In this document: piece by piece, positions 1 to 4,996 of the stretch
Position numbering within the stretch: position 1 is the first letter of the stretch
How the letters are laid out: each line of letters begins with the position of its first letter
NCBI GenBank assembly: GCA_018065745.1
Contig: JAGHSS010000064.1
Span: 1-7,744 of the forward strand
DNA length: 7,744 nucleotides
Direction of reading: 5' to 3'
From: Candidatus Neoflavobacterium equi
GTDB lineage: Bacteria; Bacteroidota; Bacteroidia; Flavobacteriales; Flavobacteriaceae
Translations under genes and position numbers: made by a program
The notes under the pieces: model-generated
Seen by the model: the letters and a program-made list of their open reading frames with translations, nothing else
What the model was told of the DNA's origin: nothing
Databases searched by the model: none

Positions 1-155
1 GGGATATAGTAATATCTTGTATCCGCTACATATTCAACTGGAGCCCAGTCAGGAAGTAAATCTACATTTATATTTACGTTTACTTGGGCTTGTGCGTTAT
101 ATTGAGAACCTACAAACAGTAAGGCTGCTGCAAAAATTTTAAGAGAGTTCATCAT
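1..155 (-). CDS. Secreted protein of unknown function, 5' part only (runs off the window start)
   Basis: This is the N-terminal 51 codons of a minus-strand gene; the rest lies outside the window. Two adjacent ATG codons (153-155 and 150-152) can serve as start. The product begins with a short Sec-type signal peptide: a lysine at residue 6, a hydrophobic stretch over about residues 7-16 (IFAAALLFVG), then a small-residue region ending in AQA near residue 23, where signal peptidase I would cut. The mature part opens with alternating V/N residues (QVNVNINVD), followed by PDWAPVEY and a tyrosine-rich RYYYIP. I recall similar short flavobacterial secreted proteins with a 'W-G/A-P-V ... YYYLP' start and no known function, so it is probably periplasmic or surface exposed. 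The gene is separated by 62 nt from the mscS stop. It may have its own promoter, but none is recognisable with confidence. Confidence 0.75.
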   Translation of the reverse strand, partial: MMNSLKIFAAALLFVGSQYNAQAQVNVNINVDLLPDWAPVEYVADTRYYYI

Positions 156-168
156 GTTGTAATTTTTA

Positions 169-188
169 TAATCAATTGTTGTTGATTA
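169..188. repeat. Short A/T-rich dyad upstream of the secreted-protein gene
   Basis: A perfect 7-bp inverted repeat, TAATCAA - 6 nt - TTGATTA, starts 14 nt before the ATG of the gene at 1-155. It could be an operator or a weak hairpin in the leader. It is short and A/T-rich, so chance is a real alternative, and no binding protein can be named. Confidence 0.25.
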
Positions 189-217
189 CCAATATCCAAC
201 TATTGTGCCAAAAAAAA

Positions 218-754
218 TTAATGCTTTGATGTGTGATAAAATTCCTCTAAAATTTTTTTGTTATCTATCACAGAAACAGGCTTTTGCAAGATTAAATTAT
301 TTGGAAAAGAAATGTGCTCCCCATCCTTGGTTTTCAATAAAATATAAAATGCTTTGATGTCTTCAATCTCTGCAACGATTGGAAAATCCTTATCTTGAAT
401 TTTAATGACGTCCCCAATTTTAAATGGAAAGGCAAAAAAGATGACAATTCCAGCAGTGATATTACTCAAAATGGACCATTGCGCAAAAAACGCGACTCCG
501 ATGATTGCTGAAACAGTAGAAACAAAAACTCCAATATCTGATCCGTCAATTCCCCAAATCCCCAAAAGGACGAGTGCCAGAATAGACAACATAAAAACGT
601 TTATGTATTTGATGATCAAATTTATCCTTGGCGTTACTCCTGTTTTGTGATTTGCAACTTTCTTTATCAAGCCAATGACTACAAATCTTAGAATAGAGTA
701 GATTAAGAGAACTACAATAGTTATTATAATTTGTGGTAGATAAGGTTTAATCAT
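218..754 (-). CDS. Small MscS-family mechanosensitive channel (minimal form)
   Basis: An inner-membrane channel of the MscS superfamily, expected to open under membrane tension and release solutes during hypo-osmotic shock. Numbering from the ATG at 754 gives 178 residues. Hydrophobic helices lie at about 7-31, 45-68 and 74-110. The third carries the pore-helix signature (FFAQWSILSNITAG, 89-102) and ends in FPFKIGDVI (109-117), which leads into the small beta domain; SFPNNLIL (149-156) is the conserved end of that domain. The protein stops about 20 residues later, whereas E. coli MscS has 286 residues, so the C-terminal alpha/beta vestibule domain is absent. An upstream ATG at 772 would give 184 residues but a 26-nt overlap with maf. 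I prefer 754, which overlaps the maf stop by 8 nt and starts directly before the first helix. It is the last gene of the operon, with no clear hairpin terminator after its stop. Confidence 0.88.
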   Translation of the reverse strand: MIKPYLPQIIITIVVLLIYSILRFVVIGLIKKVANHKTGVTPRINLIIKYINVFMLSILALVLLGIWGIDGSDIGVFVSTVSAIIGVAFFAQWSILSNITAGIVIFFAFPFKIGDVIKIQDKDFPIVAEIEDIKAFYILLKTKDGEHISFPNNLILQKPVSVIDNKKILEEFYHTSKH

Positions 755-1337
755 GATCGTATAGCAATTCATTAAGCTTAGTGTACACTAATGAAACGGG
801 TAATCCTACAATATTGGTATAAGAACCGTCAATTTTAGTAATTCCCACTTCACCAATCCACTCTTGAATACCGTAGGAACCTGCTTTGTCAAACGGTTGG
901 TAATTGTCAATGTAATATTGAATCATTTCTGGAGTCAAAACACCAAACGTCACCTTAGATTCTTCAAAGAATACAAAAGAGGTTTCCAAGGTTTTAAAAC
1001 ATACAGAAGTAAAGACGCTGTGTGTCGCGTTTGACAATGAGGAAAGCATATCAAATGCTTCTTGAGCATCCTTGGGTTTCCCCAAAGCCTTATTTTCATG
1101 CCACACCAATGTATCACTGGTCACGACAACTTGATCTGATTTCAAAAAACCATCAAAGGCATTGGCTTTTAACAACGCCAAGTAATTGGTAATTTCAGGA
1201 CCTTTTAAATGCGTTGGATATACTTCATCTACCGGTTTTAAATCAATGGTATATGGGAACCCCATATCCTTAAAAAATTGTTGGCGTCTAGGAGAACCTG
1301 ACGCCAATATTATTTTGTATTTGCTGTTATTTTGCAT
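747..1337 (-). CDS. maf: Maf-family nucleoside triphosphate pyrophosphatase (dTTP/UTP type)
   Basis: A cytoplasmic house-cleaning enzyme that hydrolyses nucleoside triphosphates to the monophosphate and pyrophosphate. Members of this subgroup act on dTTP, UTP and modified pyrimidine nucleotides. At 196 residues it has the usual family length. Visible motifs are the N-terminal phosphate-binding LASGSPRR (11-18), the conserved lysine in LLKANA (K57), the SDTLVW motif with the expected catalytic aspartate D75, LGKPKD (85-90), DKAGSYGIQ (150-158) and DGSYTNIVGLP (170-180). The AGSYGIQ form of the late motif is what suggests dTTPase/UTPase (YhdE-like) rather than m7GTPase specificity; that part is inference. 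The gene start overlaps the end of the prenyltransferase gene by 11 nt, and the gene end overlaps mscS by 8 nt, which suggests translational coupling. There is no Shine-Dalgarno sequence before the ATG, as is usual in Bacteroidota. Confidence 0.93.
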   Translation of the reverse strand: MQNNSKYKIILASGSPRRQQFFKDMGFPYTIDLKPVDEVYPTHLKGPEITNYLALLKANAFDGFLKSDQVVVTSDTLVWHENKALGKPKDAQEAFDMLSSLSNATHSVFTSVCFKTLETSFVFFEESKVTFGVLTPEMIQYYIDNYQPFDKAGSYGIQEWIGEVGITKIDGSYTNIVGLPVSLVYTKLNELLYDHD

Positions 1338-2250
1338 TGAGATACATATTTATTTGAATTACTGCAATGGATAAAATTCCAAAGAGTAATGTAATTTTTA
1401 ATAGGTTGCCCATGTTCTTAAATTCTCCCTTTTTATTGGCTGTCCACAGTTTGAAAACAAAAAGCAATAAGGGAGCTAAAATGAACAAAAGCGAATAAAT
1501 TAAAACATAGGTCAGTTCAAAGAAGTTTGTCTTGATATAATACAACAAACACGCTATGGGAACTAAGGTAAAAGCGATTAACAATTTTTTGGTGCGCTCT
1601 TGACCCAAAACAATGGGCAAGGAGCTGTAACCTGCGTTGTAATCACCTTTCATGTCTTCTAAATCTTTTACAACTTCTCTCAAGAAGTTGATCAAGAAAC
1701 AAAAAACGGCAAAGTCTAACAAGATGGAAAACATATAGGTGATTTCCGTTTGATTGCCCTCATACATTGCTGGGAAAAGATCAAAAAATCCAACCATAAG
1801 CACGCTTAGAGACAACAATAATGAGATCACAATATTTCCAATTACCGGGATTCCCTTTAAGGAAGTTGCATACAAATACAACAACAAGGCTGTTATAATA
1901 AAAAATCCCAAGAACGAGGGTTTTAAAATGATGTTGCTCAGGTAATATCCCAAACCAACTCCAATAACATTAAGTACAATATAAATGATGTATGCCGTAC
2001 TTTCTTTGATTCCATTGTTTACAATCACCGTTTTGGGTCTGTTGACGGCATCTGCTTCTTGATCCATAATATCATTTATTACATATCCTGCAGCTGCAAT
2101 ACAAACGGTTGCCAAAACAAAAAGAACGTATTGTAAGTTTGAAAGTGAAATGAATTGGGTTTGGTTTTTCAAAAATACAAAGTGAAATAGACATTGCATT
2201 AACGCAATCATCAGTAGGTTTTGAAAGCGAATTAATTTTAAGAATTTCAT
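1327..2250 (-). CDS. UbiA-family membrane prenyltransferase
   Basis: An integral membrane enzyme of the UbiA superfamily, which transfers a polyprenyl group from its diphosphate to an acceptor such as an aromatic ring or glycerol phosphate. The 307 residues match family length, and about eight or nine hydrophobic helices fill the protein. Both Mg2+-diphosphate binding motifs are present: NDIMDQEADAVNRP (59-72), with D60, D63 and D67, and a second DxxDxxxD at 196-203 (D196, D199, D203) inside REVVKDLEDMKGD, followed by GYSSLP. YLYATSLKGIPVIGN (125-139) is also typical. Such flavobacterial proteins are commonly labelled geranylgeranylglycerol-phosphate geranylgeranyltransferase by similarity to archaeal enzymes. 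The true acceptor here is unknown, and a menaquinone-type or other lipid acceptor is possible. It lies 19 nt after kdsC and overlaps maf by 11 nt. Confidence 0.9.
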   Translation of the reverse strand: MKFLKLIRFQNLLMIALMQCLFHFVFLKNQTQFISLSNLQYVLFVLATVCIAAAGYVINDIMDQEADAVNRPKTVIVNNGIKESTAYIIYIVLNVIGVGLGYYLSNIILKPSFLGFFIITALLLYLYATSLKGIPVIGNIVISLLLSLSVLMVGFFDLFPAMYEGNQTEITYMFSILLDFAVFCFLINFLREVVKDLEDMKGDYNAGYSSLPIVLGQERTKKLLIAFTLVPIACLLYYIKTNFFELTYVLIYSLLFILAPLLLFVFKLWTANKKGEFKNMGNLLKITLLFGILSIAVIQINMYLNAK

Positions 2251-2269
2251 AGTTAGGTTAGCGCGTTAG

Positions 2270-2797
2270 TTAATCGTATTTTGAATCAAAATTTTCCATC
2301 CATTTTCCTTGAACTTTCATCACTTGTTCAATGACATCACGCACACAACCTTGACCACCTTTGATATGTGAAATATAGGTGCTGATTTTTTTAATTTCTG
2401 GGACAGCATCAACCGGACAAGAAGGAAGTCCCACCATTTTCATGACGTGGTAGTCTGGAATATCATCTCCCATATACAATACTTCTGCTGCTGAAATTTG
2501 ATTTATTTCTGTATACTCTTTAAAAACGTCCACCTTATTTGATGCACCCAAGTAGATGTCATAAAGGCCTAAATTTCTCAATCTTATGCGAACACCTTCA
2601 CTGCTACCTCCTGAAATGATACACACTCTGTATCCTGCTTCTAGCGCAGTTTTCATGGCATATCCATCTTTGATGTTCATTTGGCGCAACATTTCACCTG
2701 TTGACGTCAAATGCACTTGACCGTCTGTCAAAACTCCATCAACATCCAATACAAAGGTGGTGATGTCATTCATTAACTCCTTATAACTCTTTGACAT
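2270..2797 (-). CDS. kdsC: KdsC-type HAD phosphatase (3-deoxy-D-manno-octulosonate 8-phosphate phosphatase)
   Basis: A cytoplasmic phosphatase that converts Kdo-8-phosphate to Kdo and phosphate, the step before CMP-Kdo formation for the LPS inner core. The 175 residues match the small, capless, tetramer-forming C0 HAD subfamily. All four HAD motifs are visible: DVDGVLTDG (18-26) with nucleophile D18 and acid/base D20; ISGGSS (61-66) as motif II; K88 in SNKVDV as motif III; and GDDIPD (110-115) with metal-binding D111 and D115. The C-terminal GGQGCVRD (147-154) matches the KdsC-type GGxGxxR tail that closes over the neighbouring active site. The start at 2797 overlaps the DUF2520 gene by 17 nt. 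Met9 (2773) would remove the overlap, but the N-terminal SKSYKELM segment resembles what I recall of homologues, so I keep the longer form. Related HAD phosphatases with another sugar substrate cannot be excluded. Confidence 0.9.
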   Translation of the reverse strand: MSKSYKELMNDITTFVLDVDGVLTDGQVHLTSTGEMLRQMNIKDGYAMKTALEAGYRVCIISGGSSEGVRIRLRNLGLYDIYLGASNKVDVFKEYTEINQISAAEVLYMGDDIPDYHVMKMVGLPSCPVDAVPEIKKISTYISHIKGGQGCVRDVIEQVMKVQGKWMENFDSKYD

Positions 2798-3545
2798 TTT
2801 TATTTAAAATTGATTGTGTTATTAGTTTATAAATTTCTTTTTTATCCGATTGATTTAGAAAATCCATGTGTTTGTTTAAGGTCTCCATATCTTGTCTCTT
2901 TGCAGGACCTGTTTGGGCTTCTCTTGGAGATATCGATTGGATTTTAGCTGCGGTTTCTGCGATCAAGGGATGAAAAATTTCAAATGGAATTTTATTTTCT
3001 TGGCAGATCTCGTTTCCTAGGACATACATGTGATTGACAAAATTGCTTACAAAAACTGCAGATACATGCAGCGCTTGTCTTTGCTGAGAATTGATGTTGT
3101 ATATCTTTTCAGTAAGTTGCAATGCCATTTTCTTCAAGGTTACCAAATCATTCATGCCCTCTGATTCAATGCAGAGTGGAATTTCTGAAAAATTAAGTGG
3201 TTTGTTTTTTGAAAATGTCTGAAGCGGGTAGAAGACACCTCTTCTATTTTTTGGGTCCAAAACATCCATTGCGCAACTGCCTGAAGTATGGACTACAAGC
3301 TGGTTTTCAAATGGTATTTTGGAGGACAATTCACTAATTGATTGGTCGGATACAGCCAAAATGGTGACGTCTGCAGGTGTTAATTCTGCGATGTTTGACG
3401 TTACTTTATCAAGTGATATAAGTTCCTCTAAAATAAATGGTTTTCTACAATAAATTTTTTGTATTTCAAAAAATGGGTTCTTTTGAAATACTTGAATCAG
3501 GTGTTGAGCAACATTTCCTGCGCCAATAAGGTTTACTTTAATCAT
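2781..3545 (-). CDS. Rossmann-fold / DUF2520 protein (NADP-oxidoreductase-like)
   Basis: A two-domain protein of 254 residues. The N-terminal half is a Rossmann-like NAD(P)-binding domain of the F420-dependent NADP reductase / ProC type: GAGNVAQHL (8-16) is the dinucleotide loop, followed by AVSD (64-67), HTSGS (86-90) and FYPLQTF (105-111). The C-terminal half is the helical DUF2520 domain, with LHVSAVFVSNFVNHMY (159-174), HPLIAETA (192-199) and QTGPAKRQD (211-219). The architecture resembles 6-phosphogluconate-dehydrogenase-like reductases with a helical dimerisation domain, but the substrate and reaction are unknown. It is the first gene of the second operon. Its ATG lies only 17 nt downstream (minus strand) of the T-tract of the preceding terminator, and the glycine-rich loop begins at residue 8, so no later start is credible. 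It overlaps kdsC by 17 nt, and co-transcription with kdsC and the ubiA-like gene is likely. Confidence 0.88.
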   Translation of the reverse strand: MIKVNLIGAGNVAQHLIQVFQKNPFFEIQKIYCRKPFILEELISLDKVTSNIAELTPADVTILAVSDQSISELSSKIPFENQLVVHTSGSCAMDVLDPKNRRGVFYPLQTFSKNKPLNFSEIPLCIESEGMNDLVTLKKMALQLTEKIYNINSQQRQALHVSAVFVSNFVNHMYVLGNEICQENKIPFEIFHPLIAETAAKIQSISPREAQTGPAKRQDMETLNKHMDFLNQSDKKEIYKLITQSILNKNVKEL

Positions 3546-3549
3546 GTGG

Positions 3550-3580
3550 CTAAAATAACATAAAAAAAGGGACGTTCAAA
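3550..3580 (-). promoter_or_regulatory. Possible Bacteroidota-type promoter overlapping the terminator
   Basis: Read on the minus strand, TTTG (complement of 3577-3580, in the loop and upper stem of the terminator) is followed after 19 nt by TATTTTAG (complement of 3550-3557). This resembles the Bacteroidota -33 TTTG / -7 TAnnTTTG pattern with one mismatch in the -7 box. The box ends only 4 nt before the ATG at 3545, so a transcript from it would be almost leaderless. Such A/T-rich matches are easy to find by chance. Read-through of the terminator, or a promoter within the repeat element, are alternatives. Confidence 0.25.
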
Positions 3581-3589
3581 ACGTCCCTT
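3562..3589 (-). terminator. Rho-independent terminator of the DUF1599-tpiA operon
   Basis: On the minus strand, AAGGGACGTT pairs with AACGTCCCTT around a 3-nt loop (stem arms at 3580-3589 and 3567-3576). This gives a perfect 10-bp stem whose 3' arm ends in TT and runs on into seven further T residues (3562-3568 on the plus strand are A, the first two shared with the arm). It lies about 155 nt after the tpiA stop, beyond the repeat element, and separates the tpiA operon from the DUF2520 operon. Stem quality and the U-tract make it the clearest regulatory signal in the window. No terminator of similar quality was seen after mscS. Confidence 0.88.
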
Positions 3590-3623
3590 GGTATATTATC
3601 GTATCTAGGTGTATTAATATTTT

Positions 3624-3738
3624 GGGGTGTGCGTTAAGGGGTGAAGCGGCATCCTTTTGGGAGGCTTTGCCGACCAAAAGATATAGCGGAACCCCTGACC
3701 GATTTTCTAAGCGCAGCGCAAGAAAATGGGTAACGCCC
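3624..3738. repeat. Structured intergenic repeat element (flavobacterial palindromic type)
   Basis: This segment fills the gap between tpiA and its terminator and is built from inverted repeats. The ends carry GCGTTA (3631-3636) and TAACGC (3731-3736). Inside these, AGGGGT (3637-3642) pairs with ACCCCT (3691-3696). Nested within that is a hairpin with CTTTTGG (3654-3660) against CCAAAAG (3674-3680), a symmetric GA/GA internal mismatch, GGC/GCC and a TTT loop. A second hairpin has ATTTTCT (3702-3708) against AGAAAAT (3721-3727) around a GCGC-A-GCGC top. Its local G+C is higher than the flanks. Minus-strand phrases such as GGGCGTTACCC, CCGCTATATCTTTTGG and AAAAGGATGCCGCTTC match, from memory, a high-copy intergenic repeat family in Flavobacteriaceae. 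Only one copy is in this window, so the repeat nature rests on structure and recall. Confidence 0.7.
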
Positions 3739-3744
3739 AAAAAA

Positions 3745-4500
3745 TTATTCCACAGCATCAATGATTGCAACAAAATCTGCAGCGCTTAAGGCAGCGCCAC
3801 CAATCAACCCACCGTTGACGTCTTTTTGAGAGAAAATCTCCTTTGCGTTGTCCGGTTTCACGCTTCCCCCATAAAGGATAGATACATTTTGTGCAGTAGC
3901 TTCACCAAAACTTTTGGCAATCACTTCTCTAATGAAGGCGTGCATTTCTTGAGCTTGAGCAGCAGTAGCCGTTTCTCCTGTACCGATGGCCCAAACGGGT
4001 TCATAAGCCAGGACGATGTGCTGCCAATCTTGCTTTTGAAGGTGGAATAAACCGTCTCTCAACTGATATTCTACCGTGTTGAAATGTTGTTTATTTTGTC
4101 TTTGCTCCAACAATTCGCCGATGCAAAAAATAACGCGCATATTGTGTTTTAAAGCGGTGTCCACTTTATTGGCTAAATTTCCATCTGTTTCACCAAAATA
4201 TTGGCGTCTTTCTGAATGCCCCAAAATCACGGTTTGCACTCCAACGGAAGTCAACATGCTGGCAGAAATTTCACCAGTATATGCGCCGCCTTCTGCCTGG
4301 TGCATGTTCTGAGCAGCCACTTGAATATTGGTGTGCTCCAATTGCTGAACCGCCTGTGAAAGATTCACAAAAGAAGGAGCGATGATCACTTCAACCTCTT
4401 TGCCTGACGGCATTTGATTCACTATTTCACCTAATAATTGCGCTGTTTCTGCAGCGTTTTTATTCATTTTCCAGTTTCCTGCAACAATGTTTAAACTCAT
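3745..4500 (-). CDS. tpiA: Triosephosphate isomerase
   Basis: A cytoplasmic enzyme of glycolysis and gluconeogenesis that interconverts dihydroxyacetone phosphate and glyceraldehyde 3-phosphate. It is a full-length TIM barrel of 251 residues with every hallmark: AGNWKMNK (7-14) with N9 and catalytic K11, ILGHSERR (92-99) with electrophile H95, AYEPVWAIGTG (165-175) with catalytic base E167 followed by the flexible loop, and the phosphate-binding GGSVKPDN (211-218) and GLIGGAAL (231-238). The start is fixed by the tlpA-like gene before it: stop and start share one base (TAATG), a classic coupling arrangement. Placement at the end of an operon with membrane and redox proteins, rather than with gapA/pgk, looks like conserved flavobacterial gene order and not a functional link. 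In relatives I recall prmA and clpS following tpiA; here the gene is followed by the repeat and terminator. Confidence 0.98.
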   Translation of the reverse strand: MSLNIVAGNWKMNKNAAETAQLLGEIVNQMPSGKEVEVIIAPSFVNLSQAVQQLEHTNIQVAAQNMHQAEGGAYTGEISASMLTSVGVQTVILGHSERRQYFGETDGNLANKVDTALKHNMRVIFCIGELLEQRQNKQHFNTVEYQLRDGLFHLQKQDWQHIVLAYEPVWAIGTGETATAAQAQEMHAFIREVIAKSFGEATAQNVSILYGGSVKPDNAKEIFSQKDVNGGLIGGAALSAADFVAIIDAVE

Positions 4501-4994
4501 TATTGTAACGATTTTATGGTTGATATTAACGTCGTATCATCTGCTTCAATAGCTTTAAACAATGCTATTTTGCTCTTTTTATTTAATACAATATACCTTG
4601 GGATCCAGTCCAATGCAACGGCCTTTCCAAAGACTCCTTTCATGCCATCATGTGCCAAATAATTTTGACCTTTTACATTATACTTTTCAATTCCTTTTTG
4701 CCAAGCTTCTGGTGTTTTATCAAATGAAATAAACACAAAGCTCACATTGGGAAATTGATCTTGCAAAGCGTGTACCTTTGGCATTCCCTTAATACAATCT
4801 GAACACCAAGATGCCCAAAGGTCTAAAACAACAACCTTACCTTTGTTTTTAGATAAAATTTGTTTGAATGTTATGTCTTTTTGATTACTGTCTTTAAACG
4901 TGTAATTCAAGGCTTCTTTTGAGAAGGTATTGGTTTTTTGTGCCCATCCAACTAGGGTAAGCATTAAAGCGAATATTGTAACTATCTTTTTCAT
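4500..4994 (-). CDS. Secreted TlpA-like thioredoxin
   Basis: A 164-residue exported thiol-disulfide oxidoreductase of the TlpA/ResA class, expected to act in the periplasm or anchored at the membrane. Residues 1-18 form a signal peptide (KK, then IVTIFALMLTLVGWA) with likely cleavage after A18. A thioredoxin fold follows: the strand GKVVVLDLWAS leads into the active site WCSDC (63-67), with C64 and C67 as the redox pair, and WIPRYIV (130-136) contains the cis-proline P132 opposite it. The S-D dipeptide between the cysteines is unusual compared with CPPC/CGPC and would affect redox potential. No lipobox cysteine is seen. It starts 2 nt after the permease stop and shares one base with tpiA. Two genes upstream is a DoxX/MauE-like protein with a CGC motif, a plausible electron partner; that is inference. 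Reduction of periplasmic or cytochrome-maturation substrates is possible. Confidence 0.9.
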   Translation of the reverse strand: MKKIVTIFALMLTLVGWAQKTNTFSKEALNYTFKDSNQKDITFKQILSKNKGKVVVLDLWASWCSDCIKGMPKVHALQDQFPNVSFVFISFDKTPEAWQKGIEKYNVKGQNYLAHDGMKGVFGKAVALDWIPRYIVLNKKSKIALFKAIEADDTTLISTIKSLQ

Positions 4995-4996
4995 AA

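Noticed and set aside
156..217. Terminator after mscS
   Set aside because: A run of T follows the mscS stop on the minus strand, but there is no G/C hairpin before it. The only dyad is A/T-rich and lies after the T-run.
405..650. Plus-strand open frame of 81 codons
   Set aside because: It lies wholly antisense to the mscS gene, whose protein has clear family motifs. No signal or domain is visible in the antisense peptide.
755..772. Upstream ATG for the MscS gene at 772
   Set aside because: It would add only six residues (MNCYTI) and raise the overlap with maf to 26 nt. The ATG at 754 fits the junction better, though 772 cannot be excluded.
3576..3773. 65-codon minus-strand reading frame across the tpiA end, the repeat and the terminator
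   Set aside because: It overlaps the tpiA 3' end in another frame, runs through the hairpin repeat and ends inside the terminator stem. The peptide is what the repeat yields when translated, not a gene.
3826..4312. Plus-strand open frames antisense to tpiA
   Set aside because: tpiA is certain on the other strand, and the antisense peptides have biased composition and no recognisable features.
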